64,000 nt of DNA from Amycolatopsis balhimycina FH 1894. Its GTDB lineage: Bacteria; Actinomycetota; Actinomycetes; Mycobacteriales; Pseudonocardiaceae. The stretch covers positions 2,027,975-2,091,974 of the forward strand of contig NZ_KB913037.1 of the NCBI RefSeq assembly GCF_000384295.1, given 5' to 3'. The notes under the pieces are model-generated. The model saw nothing but the letters and a program-made list of their open reading frames with translations. It did not search any database and was not told the DNA's origin. The position numbers and the translations under genes were made by a program. Below, piece after piece: positions 54,776 to 63,157 of the stretch (its first letter is position 1; each line of letters starts with the position of its first letter).

Positions 54776-55288
54776 AACTTCGTGAAACCACGGTGGTGTC
54801 CGGTCGGAGTCCAGGAACCAGACAGGTAGCCAGCCGGCCCGGAAAGACTTCGTAGTCCGCGACTTGGCCAGCTGCGACTGCAGCTGCGAATGCTGGACCT
54901 CGATACCCGTTCGGCGAGGACCGTCGATCGCCACGTCTAGGATCGTGCCGGCCCCAGTCCGCACCTCCTGTGACGTTCGGTAACCGGCATCCTCGGCAGC
55001 CCGCTGCCAATAGTCCTTCTGGCGTCGGCGCTCTGGCGACTCCACGGCGATTTCGTGGGTTTGCGTGCACTCGCTCCCTCGGAAATGCACCGCAGCGTAG
55101 CGGCCGTTCTTGAGCCGGACGAACATCTCGGCTCCCTCGTCCTCAAGCGAAGCCCGCTGACAGAGCAAGGTCCGGTGGCCGCGCTTGATTGTGTATTGCA
55201 GCGAGCTGATCAGCGCGAAGTCACGCTCGGTGAGCTTGGTCAGGTCGAGCAGCCGATTCTGCGGCGTGTACAGCACCAAGGTCGACAT
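54776..55288 (-). pseudogene. CoiA-like nuclease-family protein, 3'-truncated
   Basis: From the ATG ending at 55288: [60 protein letters not shown] and [20 protein letters not shown] then [20 protein letters not shown]. The D-x(n)-E-x-Q pattern (LDVAIDG ... GIEVQHS) is a PD-(D/E)XK-type nuclease signature, as in competence protein CoiA. After PPWFHEVPA the sequence becomes the aldehyde dehydrogenase fragment, so the C-terminal zinc/domain part is lost. It is less GC-rich than the surroundings. Confidence 0.65.
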
Positions 55289-55665
55289 CCGACGCCTCCC
55301 CGATGGCTACCCACGGACAAAGGTCGACCACTTACAGTGCAACACGGGTGGTACGAGCGGCAATGCGGCCATTCGAGTGCAGATCAGCCTCAAACTCGTC
55401 ACCGGTGCCGGGCGACTGCGTTCTGCCCTCGACCCGAACTCGCCTCAAGCACCGAGGTGCACGATGATCAATATCGCCCGTAGAGCCGCTGTTACTGGCC
55501 GGGGGCCGGCTCCAGCGCGCCCTGCGAGTCGTGGAGCGCCGCGGCTGAGTCTTGGAGGCCGATGTGACGGGTCTCGGGGGTGAGTACCGCGCCGTGACTG
55601 GTGACCACGCGGAGATAGCTGCAACCGTCACCGGGACGAATGGCACGGTGTTCGTCAAGGCGGCC
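55289..55665. other. Stretch without a convincing gene
   Basis: No complete gene is present. The plus strand at about 55580-55660 reads GDHAEIAATVTGTNGTVFVK, which resembles the start of an actinobacterial phosphotransferase-type protein, cut off by the IS3 fragment. Nothing else can be assigned. Confidence 0.35.
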
Positions 55666-55669
55666 GACA

Positions 55670-56004
55670 CCGATTTCGGTGTCCGGAACTATACGAGCTT
55701 CCGCTTCTCGCAATGCTTGCAAGACAACGGAATCCGGCCGTCCATGGGGTCGATTGGCGATTCCTACGACAACGCGTTGATGGAGAACTTCTGGTCCACG
55801 CTGAAGATCGAGCTGGTCTACCGCACGAGCTGGCGGACCCGCGACGAAGCCGAGAACGCGATCTTCGAATACATCGACGCTTGGTACAACACCCGCCGCA
55901 TCCAGAAAGAACTCGGCTACCTCAGCCCGGACGAATTCGAGACCACCTGGCACGCCTGCACCGAGCCAGATAACCTCACCCCTGCTCCGACCGGAGGCAG
56001 GTAA
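55670..56004 (+). mobile_element. IS3-family transposase (OrfB) C-terminal remnant
   Basis: The frame reads FRFSQCLQDNGIRPSMGSIG then DSYDNALMENFWSTLKIELV (catalytic Glu in MENFW) and IFEYIDAWYNTRRIQKELGY to a stop at 56002, the end of an rve-type DDE domain. The N-terminal half with the first Asp residues is missing, so it is inactive. Confidence 0.85.
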
Positions 56005-56040
56005 CCACCGCTCCGCCAAAGCGGGGGGAACTCAGGTCCG

Positions 56041-56130
56041 GTGTCGTCGCCTCGCCGTGGTTACCCGTCCGACCTGACCGATGCGCGTTGGGCGCTCATC
56101 GCCGACCTGCTACCCCGAGCCGCGCGCTGG
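56041..56130 (+). mobile_element. IS5-family transposase N-terminal remnant
   Basis: GTG 56041 opens SSPRRGYPSDLTDARWALIA then DLLPRAARW, the start of an IS5-type transposase (YPSDLTDAEW pattern). After about 30 codons it enters the antisense 3' end of the SDR gene. Confidence 0.7.
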
Positions 56131-56154
56131 ACCGAACTGGTCAGTTCCGGTGCG

Positions 56155-56970
56155 TCAGCCGGCCAGCCGGTTGAGTTTGCGGATCTGCTTGTCGAAGCTC
56201 CGGGCGGGAATGATGCGGCGTAGTGTGCTCACGCGTCCGGCGGTCGGGCCGGCGGTGTAGCGCAGCTTCGGTTTCGGGTCGGTGGCGGCCGAGACGACTG
56301 CCTTGGCCACGATGGCGGGATCGTCACCGTCTTTGATCGCCGCCGCCATCATGTCGTCGAAGATGTGCCGTTGCTGCGCGTAGACCGGCAGAGGGCTGTC
56401 GGCCCGCAGGCTGTTCGCCTCGAACTCGGTGTTGGTGTAGGCGGGCTGGACGAGCAGGACCCGGACGTCGTGCTCGCGGACCTCGTGGTCCAGGGACTCG
56501 GAGTAGCCCTCGATCGCGTGCTTGGACGCGGCGTAGCTGGCCATGTAAGGAGCGGGGAGGAACCCGAGCACGGAGGAGATATTGATGATGCGGCCTCCTC
56601 CCTGCGCCCGCATGCGTGGCAGGACGGCCTTGGTCATGCGGATGAGTCCGAAGACGTTGACGTCGAACAGCCTCTGGTCCTGAGCCAGGGAACTTTCCTC
56701 GGCGGCTCCCGCTGCGCCGAGACCGGCGTTGTTGACCAGGACGTCGATTCGTCCGGACTGCTCGATCACCTGTTGGACCACGGTGGTGACTGACTCGGTG
56801 CTGGTCACGTCGAGGTCGAGGAACGTCACGCCGCCGCTCGGGGCGACCCGAGAGGTGTCTCGGCTCGTGCCGACCACGGTGAAGCCCGCCGCCACGAGCG
56901 CGAGCGCGGCCGCCTTGCCGATGCCCGAGGAGGCGCCCGTCACGAGCGCTACCTGCCGAGTTGTTGCCAT
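56155..56970 (-). CDS. Classical short-chain dehydrogenase
   Basis: A 271-residue SDR starting at the ATG ending at 56970 (CAGGAGCCTGTG ahead). It has all marks: VALVTGASSGIGKAAALALV, NNAGLGAAG, ISSVLGFLPAPYMASYAASK with catalytic Ser, Tyr and Lys. A C-terminal PKPKLRYTAGPTAGRVSTLR suggests the group near ketoreductases with an Arg-rich tail. The operator-like site at 56991 lies 20 bases upstream, and a TetR remnant is divergent from it, copying the layout at 19.3-21.0 kb. Confidence 0.9.
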   Translation of the reverse strand: MATTRQVALVTGASSGIGKAAALALVAAGFTVVGTSRDTSRVAPSGGVTFLDLDVTSTESVTTVVQQVIEQSGRIDVLVNNAGLGAAGAAEESSLAQDQRLFDVNVFGLIRMTKAVLPRMRAQGGGRIINISSVLGFLPAPYMASYAASKHAIEGYSESLDHEVREHDVRVLLVQPAYTNTEFEANSLRADSPLPVYAQQRHIFDDMMAAAIKDGDDPAIVAKAVVSAATDPKPKLRYTAGPTAGRVSTLRRIIPARSFDKQIRKLNRLAG

Positions 56971-56990
56971 CACAGGCTCCTGAATCTATT

Positions 56991-57006
56991 GGATTATGAT
57001 CATACG
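56991..57006 (+). promoter_or_regulatory. TetR-type operator site D
   Basis: GGATTATGATCATACG matches site A at 13 of 16 positions and is 20 bases upstream of the SDR start. A weaker relative, AGATTCGGTCGTACT, lies at 57053-57067 ahead of the TetR remnant. Confidence 0.6.
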
Positions 57007-57127
57007 ACCATAACCTGAGACGCAAGCAGAGAGCAAGGGTCTCGCCGGAATTAGATTCGGTCGTACTGTCAAAGAGTGAGTGCAGGCCGGCGGACAGGCC
57101 GCTGGCTCGTCCTGAACGAGGGGCTTT

Positions 57128-57210
57128 GTGCGGTACGACAAGGAGCACAAGGTTGTGACCCGTCGGTGGATCATCGAGACGGCCGGACGCCGGTTCAGGG
57201 CGGGACCCCT
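57128..57210 (+). pseudogene. TetR N-terminal remnant
   Basis: GTG 57128 opens VRYDKEHKVVTRRWIIETAG then RRFRAGP, clearly related to VRYAKEHKQATRQRIIDTAG of the TetR at 20437. The match ends before the recognition helix. From there to 57330 the plus strand shows only a short unassigned piece (GPHEKTRLGELERKQAPNTV) ending in a stop at about 57293. Confidence 0.75.
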
Positions 57211-57330
57211 TCAGCGACGCCTTCGGTCCGCACGAGAAGACCCGCCTCGGTGAGCTCGAACGGAAGCAGGCGCCGAACACGGTCGTCGGCTGAGCCCAGG
57301 GCAGTGACGTCCTTTGGGCTGAGTCTTCCC

Positions 57331-57903
57331 TCAGCTCATAAAGGTGAGGCCGTTCTCGATCCCGTGCTCAAGGACTTCATCGGAGAACTTACGGTCGGAC
57401 AGGGCGCGGGACAGCTGCAACGTCCCCACCATCATGGTGAACAGCCCGATGGCCTTGCCGCGAGCGGACTGCGGATCCGCAGGTTCCAGGCGGGCGGCGA
57501 TCTCCTCCACGATGGACTTCACGCCGTCGGCGTATGCCTGTTTGGTCGCCTCCCCGCAGCGGCCGATCTCGTCGAGGAGAGCGGCGGAGGGGCATCCAAG
57601 GCTGGGGTTGTCCCGGTGCTCGACCGACAGATAGGCGTGAAGGAGATCCTCGAGTCCCGGGCGGCCGGGCCGCAGAGTGTCGAACGGCGCTAGTTGCATA
57701 CGCAGTTCCTCCGCGACAACGGTGGCGACAAGGTCGTCCTTGGAGGCGAAGTGGGCGTAAAAGGCTCCGTTGGTCAGCCCGGCATCCGACATCAGCGTGG
57801 CAACGCCCGAGCCATCGATGCCGTCGGCTTTGAACCGATGCCCGGCCTTCTCGATGATCCGCTGCCGCGTCACCTGCTTGTGCTCCTTGGCGTAGCGCAC
57901 CAC
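57331..57903 (-). CDS. TetR-family repressor, paralogue of the one at 20437
   Basis: A 190-residue TetR protein. GGAGG precedes a double GTG at 57903/57900, as in the paralogue. Sequence blocks match it closely: VRYAKEHKQVTRQRII, DGIDGSGVATLMSDAGLTNG, AFYAHFASKDDLVATVVAEE, GCPSAALLDEIGRC and MMVGTLQLSRALSDRKFSDE. It probably binds the same operator type, and sites at 56991, 62135 and 62169 are the nearest. An ATG at 57933 is an alternative start. Confidence 0.9.
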   Translation of the reverse strand: MVRYAKEHKQVTRQRIIEKAGHRFKADGIDGSGVATLMSDAGLTNGAFYAHFASKDDLVATVVAEELRMQLAPFDTLRPGRPGLEDLLHAYLSVEHRDNPSLGCPSAALLDEIGRCGEATKQAYADGVKSIVEEIAARLEPADPQSARGKAIGLFTMMVGTLQLSRALSDRKFSDEVLEHGIENGLTFMS

Positions 57904-58143
57904 GAGCTTCCTCCATTCGCTCCGTAGGGCCATTGCCTCGCGCCCAAGCCCAGCCTGTTGACTGACGTACATAATACCATGGTTGGCCGCCTTCGAGGGG
58001 CCTCGGTAGCACGGCCGAAAATCCAACAGACCTACCTTTGACCTGCAGGAATACAGCGTGCCCCGCCGCCTGCGTGACCCTGTTCATCGAAGAGTCTGCG
58101 TAGGTCAGCAGCAATATCGTGGGATTCACGGCCGTTGTTACCG

Positions 58144-58151
58144 GGACCCCA
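58144..58151 (+). repeat. 8-bp target-site duplication, left copy
   Basis: GGACCCCA directly abuts the left inverted repeat of the IS256 element; the right copy is at 59558-59565. Confidence 0.88.
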
Positions 58152-59557
58152 GGGACTGTCCCAAGATCGGTGTTTCCGGCCCGACACGCCGGGCTGAGGT
58201 CCGGCGAGATGGGCACTGTGAGTGATGACATCGGAGCTTGTGAGTCCACGCAAGAGTGAGTCGAAGCCGGCGCGGGAGCTGTCGCCGGAGCAGGCCGCCG
58301 CGGCGGCGATGGTGGCCGAGGCGAAGGCCCGCGGGCTGGCGTTGACCGGCCCGGGCGGGTTGCTGAAGCTGTTCACCAAGAACGTGCTGGAAACCGCGCT
58401 CAACGAGGAAATGACCGAGCACCTCGGGCACGAGAAGAACCAGGCCGACCCGGATCGCGAGTCGGCGAACGTGCGCAACGGCACCCGGCCGAAAACGGTG
58501 ATCTCGGACGCCGCGGGCGAGGTTGGGATCAACGTGCCGCGAGACCGGGAGGGCACGTTCGAGCCGCAGATCGTGAAGAAGCGGCAGCGTCGACTCACCG
58601 AAGTGGATGAGATCGTGCTGTCGTTGTATGCGAAAGGGATGACGACGGGGGATATCTCGGCGCATTTCGCCGAGATCTACGGGTCCTCGGTCAGCAAGGA
58701 AACGATCTCACGGATCACCGACAAGGTCGTCGCCGAGATGAATGACTGGGCCAGCCGCCCGCTCGACCCGGTGTACGTGGCCGTGTTCATCGACGCTATC
58801 CACGTCAAGGTCCGTGATGGGCAGGTCGCCAACCGGCCCGTCTACGCCGCCATCGGCGTCACCGTGGACGGTCACAAGGACGTCCTGGGGCTGTGGATGG
58901 GCACCGGCGGCGAGGGCGCGAAGTTCTGGATGAGCGTGCTGATCGACCTGAAGAACCGCGGCGTGACCGACGTGTTCTTCCTCGTCTGCGACGGCCTCAA
59001 AGGGCTGCCCGATGCCGTAACGAACGTCTGGCCGAAAACTGTTGTGCAAACCTGCATCGTGCACTTGATCCGGAATACGTTCCGGCTTGTGTCCCGCCGG
59101 GACTGGGACGCGGTGAAACGCGACATCAAACCCATCTACACCGCATCCAGTCCGGACGCTGCGGTGGCTGCTCTCGACGAATTTGAAGAGAAATGGGGCG
59201 CGAAGCATTCAGCGGTGATTCGTTTATGGCGCAACGCTTGGGATGAGTTCACGCCGTTCCTCGCCTACGACGTCGAGATCCGGACGATGATCTGCTCCAC
59301 GAACGCGATCGAATCGCTGAATGCCCGTTATCGGCGGGCGATCCGCGCGCGGGGGCATTTCCCGACTGAGCAGGCCGCGATGAAGTGCCTGTATCTTGTG
59401 ACTCGCAGCCTGGACCCGACCGGGACAGGCCGCGCTCGATGGACGATGCGGTGGAAGCCAGTGATCAACGCGTTCGCCATCACCTTCGGTGACCGCTGGC
59501 CGGGAGCCGAAACCTACTGATCAACAACGCCGGAAACACCGATCACGGGATAGACCC
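58152..59557 (+). mobile_element. Complete IS256-family insertion sequence
   Basis: The element is 1406 bp with 29-bp imperfect terminal inverted repeats (58152-58180 and 59529-59557). The inner 16 bases, GATCGGTGTTTCCGGC, are identical; four mismatches lie near the tips. It is flanked by direct repeats GGACCCCA at 58144-58151 and 59558-59565, the 8-bp target duplication typical of IS256. It is the only apparently intact mobile element in the window and inserted recently. Confidence 0.93.
58225..59520 (+). CDS. IS256-family (Mutator) transposase
   Basis: A 431-residue transposase (ATG 58225, or GTG 58222). The DDE elements are YVAVFIDAIHVKVRDGQVAN (first Asp), VFFLVCDGLKGLPDAVTNVW (second Asp) and ICSTNAIESLNARYRRAIRA (Glu). 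The C/H signature VVQTCIVHLIRNTFRLVS is typical of IS256. Length is normal and no frameshift is seen, so the protein should be active. It lies wholly inside the two inverted repeats. Confidence 0.95.
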   Translation: MTSELVSPRKSESKPARELSPEQAAAAAMVAEAKARGLALTGPGGLLKLFTKNVLETALNEEMTEHLGHEKNQADPDRESANVRNGTRPKTVISDAAGEVGINVPRDREGTFEPQIVKKRQRRLTEVDEIVLSLYAKGMTTGDISAHFAEIYGSSVSKETISRITDKVVAEMNDWASRPLDPVYVAVFIDAIHVKVRDGQVANRPVYAAIGVTVDGHKDVLGLWMGTGGEGAKFWMSVLIDLKNRGVTDVFFLVCDGLKGLPDAVTNVWPKTVVQTCIVHLIRNTFRLVSRRDWDAVKRDIKPIYTASSPDAAVAALDEFEEKWGAKHSAVIRLWRNAWDEFTPFLAYDVEIRTMICSTNAIESLNARYRRAIRARGHFPTEQAAMKCLYLVTRSLDPTGTGRARWTMRWKPVINAFAITFGDRWPGAETY

Positions 59558-59635
59558 GGACCCCATCTTGGTCGGCGAGCATCTTCACGGCGGCGTCCGT
59601 CTCGGCCAGGCGCGGTAGACCGAGGGCCGTGCTTT

Positions 59636-61168
59636 CTAGGACAGTTTGCGTTTGAGGATCTTCCCGGTGGAGGTCATGGGCAGGGCGTCGACGAACTCGA
59701 CGATGCGCGGGTACTTGTAGCCGGCGAACTGCTCCTTTCCCCAGGCTGTCAGCTCGGCCTCAGTCGTACAGTCGCCGGCCTTCTTGACGACGACGGCCTT
59801 GATCTCTTCCCCGTGACTCAGGTGTGGAACTCCGATGACGGCGACCAGGGAGACTGCGGGGTGCTCCATGAGCACCTCCTCGAGCTCGCGCGGGTAGACG
59901 GTGAAACCGCCGCGAATGATCATGTCCTTGGATCGATCGACGATGAAGTAGAAGCCGTCCGCGTCCTTGCGAGCCAGATCTCCGGTGCGGAACCATCCTT
60001 GGTTGATGGCCTCCGACGTCGCCTCGGGGCGCTTGTAGTAGCCCTGCATGACGTTATGGCCCTTGATCGCGATCTCCCCGACCGCGCCGGGAGTGTCGTC
60101 CAGATCGGACCAGTCATCGTTGATGAGCTCCATCCGGACCCCGGCGATGGGCCGGCCGATCGATCCGACCCGGGGCTCCTCGCCGTACTTGGCGAATGAT
60201 GCGACCGGCGAGGTTTCCGAGAGCCCGTAGCCCTCGAGGATCGTCACGCCGAAACGTTTCCTGAACTCTTGGTGGATCTTGGCCGGGAGCGCCGACCCAC
60301 CGGACACGGCGATGCGGAGCTTGGCGACGAGCCGGGCAACGTCAACGCTGTCGTCGAGTGCCTCGAGCAGTCCCCAGTACATGGTCGGTACGCCGCCGAA
60401 AAAGGCTACGCCATGCTCGAGCATGAGCTGGAGGGCTTCGCGGGCGGAGAACCTCGGTTGCAGGACGAGGGTTCCGCCGAAGGCGATGGCGCCGTTCTGG
60501 ATGACCACCTGGCCGAAGGAATGGAAGAGCGGAAGGACGCACAGGTAGACGTCGAGTGCCGCGGGGTCGGGCTCGAAGAGCCGGACACCGGCTTGGACGT
60601 TGTCGTACACGTTGCGGTGTCTGAGTTCTGCGCCCTTGGGCTGTCCGGCGGTGCCGGAGGTGTAGAGGATGACCGCGGTGTCGTCGTCGGCACGCTCGAC
60701 CGTCTCGAACGTCTCTGGCTGCCCGGCGACAGCGGCGGCATAGATCTGGTCCGGGATGAGGCCGTCCACAGATGCGCCGCTGCCGATGAGGAAGAACTGT
60801 GTGGCCCGGTCGGCGGCCTGAAAGCCCGACCAGGCCTCGCGCCCGATCGGGAGCTCCGAGCTGCCTTCGAAGGCGAAGTACGCCGTTGCGTCGGAGTCGT
60901 TGAGGTGGTAGGCGATCTCACGTGCCTTGAGGAGCACGTTCAACGGCACGACAACCGCGCCGGCCTTGAGGATCCCGAAGTAGATCGGCGTGAATTGCGG
61001 GATGTTCGGACAGGACAGGGCCACATTGTCGCCCACGCGAACGCCGTGCTCGATCAGCAGGTTCGCCACCCGGTTGGATGCCGCATCGAGTTCCGCGTAG
61101 GAGATCTGATCGCCACCGAAGACGATCGCCGTGCGCGCCGGGTATCGCGACGCGGTGCTGGTCAGCAA
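59636..61168 (-). CDS. AMP-dependent acyl-CoA ligase
   Basis: A 510-residue adenylating enzyme. The core motifs are VILYTSGTAGQPKGAELRHR (A3), VTILEGYGLSETSPVA (A5), GWFRTGDLARKDADGFYF (A7), VDRSKDMIIRGGFTVYPREL (A8) and the C-terminal lysine in PMTSTGKILKRKLS (A10). Fatty, aryl or similar acids would be activated as CoA thioesters. The start is uncertain: only TTG 61168 is available, while homologous sequence seems to continue to NVSGLLTSTASRYP just upstream, without an ATG or GTG. The missing start codon may mean decay. The hydrolase gene upstream is separated by a strong hairpin. Confidence 0.85.
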   Translation of the reverse strand: MLTSTASRYPARTAIVFGGDQISYAELDAASNRVANLLIEHGVRVGDNVALSCPNIPQFTPIYFGILKAGAVVVPLNVLLKAREIAYHLNDSDATAYFAFEGSSELPIGREAWSGFQAADRATQFFLIGSGASVDGLIPDQIYAAAVAGQPETFETVERADDDTAVILYTSGTAGQPKGAELRHRNVYDNVQAGVRLFEPDPAALDVYLCVLPLFHSFGQVVIQNGAIAFGGTLVLQPRFSAREALQLMLEHGVAFFGGVPTMYWGLLEALDDSVDVARLVAKLRIAVSGGSALPAKIHQEFRKRFGVTILEGYGLSETSPVASFAKYGEEPRVGSIGRPIAGVRMELINDDWSDLDDTPGAVGEIAIKGHNVMQGYYKRPEATSEAINQGWFRTGDLARKDADGFYFIVDRSKDMIIRGGFTVYPRELEEVLMEHPAVSLVAVIGVPHLSHGEEIKAVVVKKAGDCTTEAELTAWGKEQFAGYKYPRIVEFVDALPMTSTGKILKRKLS

Positions 61169-61215
61169 ACCTGAGACGTTCCGGGTCGAACTCGACTGTC
61201 GCCGCGTCCAGGCTT

Positions 61216-61252
61216 GGCTTCGGTGTAGTCGAGTAGCGACTACACCGAAGCC
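61216..61252. terminator. Strong hairpin between hydrolase and ligase genes
   Basis: GGCTTCGGTGTAGTCG and CGACTACACCGAAGCC form a perfect 16-bp stem with loop AGTAG. It lies ten bases after the hydrolase stop and before the ligase start on the same strand, so it probably terminates or attenuates the hydrolase transcript. Confidence 0.8.
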
Positions 61253-61261
61253 CCGCAGGTG

Positions 61262-62101
61262 TTACTCGTCGAGGAACTGAAGGGCGTGCTTCAGGAACCG
61301 CTCGGGATACTGGAACTGCGCTCCATGCCCGGCGTCGGGGTAGATCAGCAGTTGAGCGTTGGGGATGTTCTGGGCGAGGTGCCAGGAGTTGATCGAGGCG
61401 ATCATCACGTCGTTCTCGCCGTTGAGGACCAGCGTCGGCTGGGTGATCGCGTTCAGGTAGGCGTAGGGATTCTCGCCCGGCAGCGGTTCCGTGTAGGTCG
61501 CGAACGCTTCAAGCTGTGCCTGTGCGACTTCGAGCGAGCTCGGCGAGTCCTGGTCGGCCCGCTGATGACGTCGCTCCCAGAAGGCCCGGCCCGCTTCCCG
61601 CGCGGCTTGCGAGCGGCCGAAGAACAGGAAGAGGAAGTCCTCCAGGTCCAGATCCGGATGCGTTGCGACCTCAGGCACCTTGGGGTCCATCGTCTGGTCC
61701 CCGCCGCGCAGGCCGGTGCCGAGCAGGAGGAGCTTGCGCACCAGCTGGGGGTGGCGCAGCGTGACCTCCTGTACCTGGAAACCGCCCATCGAGAAGCCGA
61801 GCAGATCGACCTGCTCCAGCCCCAGCGCCTGGATGACCGCGGCGATGTCGTCGGCCATGTCCTCGATCCGGTTACGCGGCTTGCCGGATGACAAGGCGAT
61901 GCCGCGCCCGTCGAACAGGATGACCTCACGGCCTTCGGCCAGGCCGTCGGTGAGCAGGGGGTCCCAGTGGTCCAATCCGGCGCGGAAGTGCGGGACGAAG
62001 AAGAGCGGGACACCGGAGGCCTTGCCCCAGCGTCGGTAGGCGAATCGGTCGCCGTCGACCTCGATGAAACGAGTCGGCGCAGTCAGGTGCGTGTCACTCA
62101 T
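61262..62101 (-). CDS. Alpha/beta hydrolase
   Basis: A 279-residue hydrolase starting at the ATG ending at 62101 (AGAGGTCAGGCC ahead). Landmarks are RFAYRRWGKASGVPLFFVPH, VILFDGRGIALSSG, nucleophile LLGFSMGGFQVQEVTLRHPQ (Ser near residue 113), acid in NGENDVMIASINS and histidine in YPDAGHGAQFQYP. It is the same subfamily as the genes at 21428 and 22297. Two operator-like sites at 62135 and 62169 lie upstream, so TetR control is likely. The substrate is unknown. Confidence 0.87.
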   Translation of the reverse strand: MSDTHLTAPTRFIEVDGDRFAYRRWGKASGVPLFFVPHFRAGLDHWDPLLTDGLAEGREVILFDGRGIALSSGKPRNRIEDMADDIAAVIQALGLEQVDLLGFSMGGFQVQEVTLRHPQLVRKLLLLGTGLRGGDQTMDPKVPEVATHPDLDLEDFLFLFFGRSQAAREAGRAFWERRHQRADQDSPSSLEVAQAQLEAFATYTEPLPGENPYAYLNAITQPTLVLNGENDVMIASINSWHLAQNIPNAQLLIYPDAGHGAQFQYPERFLKHALQFLDE

Positions 62102-62134
62102 GGCCTGACCTCTCTGTAGTGGGTGAGCAATACG

Positions 62135-62184
62135 ATTATGGTCGTAATCTAAAAAGTCAACCACTGTGATGGCGGTCATAATCT
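62135..62184 (-). promoter_or_regulatory. TetR-type operator sites F and G
   Basis: On the minus strand, AGATTACGACCATAAT (62135-62150) matches site A at 14 of 16 positions, and AGATTATGACCGCCAT (62169-62184) shares its first eleven bases. They lie 34 and 68 bases upstream of the hydrolase start. Site F is nearly palindromic: GATTATGGTCGTAATC on the plus strand. Confidence 0.62.
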
Positions 62185-62300
62185 AAGAGCCCGTGAAATA
62201 ACCGAAGTCTGTTGTAGATAGTGATGTTGATCATCGATGTCGAACTCGTCATCAATGGCTCCTGGTCTGTGCGTGGTCGGGCACCGTGTTGTTCCTGACC

Positions 62301-63157
62301 TCAGCTGGTCAGGAAGTCCTCGCCTGCGCGCGCGTCGAGGCGTCCGAGAATGTTCTGGACCGTGCGATCCCGCGTCAGGTTGGAGTCCAGGGCGGGTGCG
62401 ACGATGCCGCGGACCCTCGAGATCACTGTCCACCTACGCGGACGAAACACCCGCGCATCCCGGCGGCACAGACCCTCGACGATGGCCTCCGCAGCCTGTT
62501 CGGGGCTGATGCGCTTACGCAGGAACCTCGGTTGGGTGTCGAGCAGCGCCTGGGCTGCTGGATCCTCGTCGATGCTCTGCCTGATCATGTCTGTGTTGAT
62601 CATCGCGAAGTAGGCGGTCGTGACGCTGACGCCATGAGCGGCGAGCTCGACCCGCAGTCCACGGCCAAGCTGCTCGACGGCTGCCTTGCTCATCGCGTAC
62701 GGGATCGTGCCGACACCGTTGACGAACGCGAATACGGACGAGATCAGTACGAGCCGACCACGGTTCTCAATGAGGCACGGAAGGGCAGCACGTACCGTGT
62801 TGAGCACACCCCCGACGTTCACGTCGAAGAGCCGATCGACCACCGGAGCCGATGACGCCCGAAGGGTCACGCCCCGCGCGACCACACCAGCATTCGCGAT
62901 CACGATGTCCAGACGGCCGGCGTTCCTGACCACGGTCTCGACCGCCCGGGTCACGTCGCCGAGGTCGGTCACATCACCGACCAGGAAGGTGACCCCCTCG
63001 TCGATCACCTCGCCCGCGGCCGGGCGATGCAGATCGACCACGAACACTCGAGCACCAGCGGCGGTCAGCGACCGCGCGGTCGCCGCCCCCAGGCCCGGCC
63101 GCCGCCGGTGACGAGGGCGACCTTCCCGGCGACCGACCTGTCGGACCTCTCAGGCAT
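62301..63157 (-). pseudogene. Short-chain dehydrogenase with a one-base frameshift
   Basis: The ATG ending at 63157 gives MPERSDRSVAGKVALVTGGG, then the frame breaks near 63100. The next frame continues GLGAATARSLTAAGARVFVV and a full SDR: IVIANAGVVARGV, LVLISSVFAFVNGVGTIPYA, PYAMSKAAVEQLGRGLRVEL with Ser, Tyr and Lys, to the stop at 62301. One G missing from a G run explains the shift. The gene would be about 285 residues. The start overlaps the end of the hydrolase at 63150. It may be a real mutation or a sequencing error. Confidence 0.82.

Noticed and set aside
57928..58143. An operator upstream of the TetR at 57331
   Set aside because: GTATTATGTACGTCAG on the minus strand near 57970 shares only the ATTATG core with the operator consensus, too weak to call.
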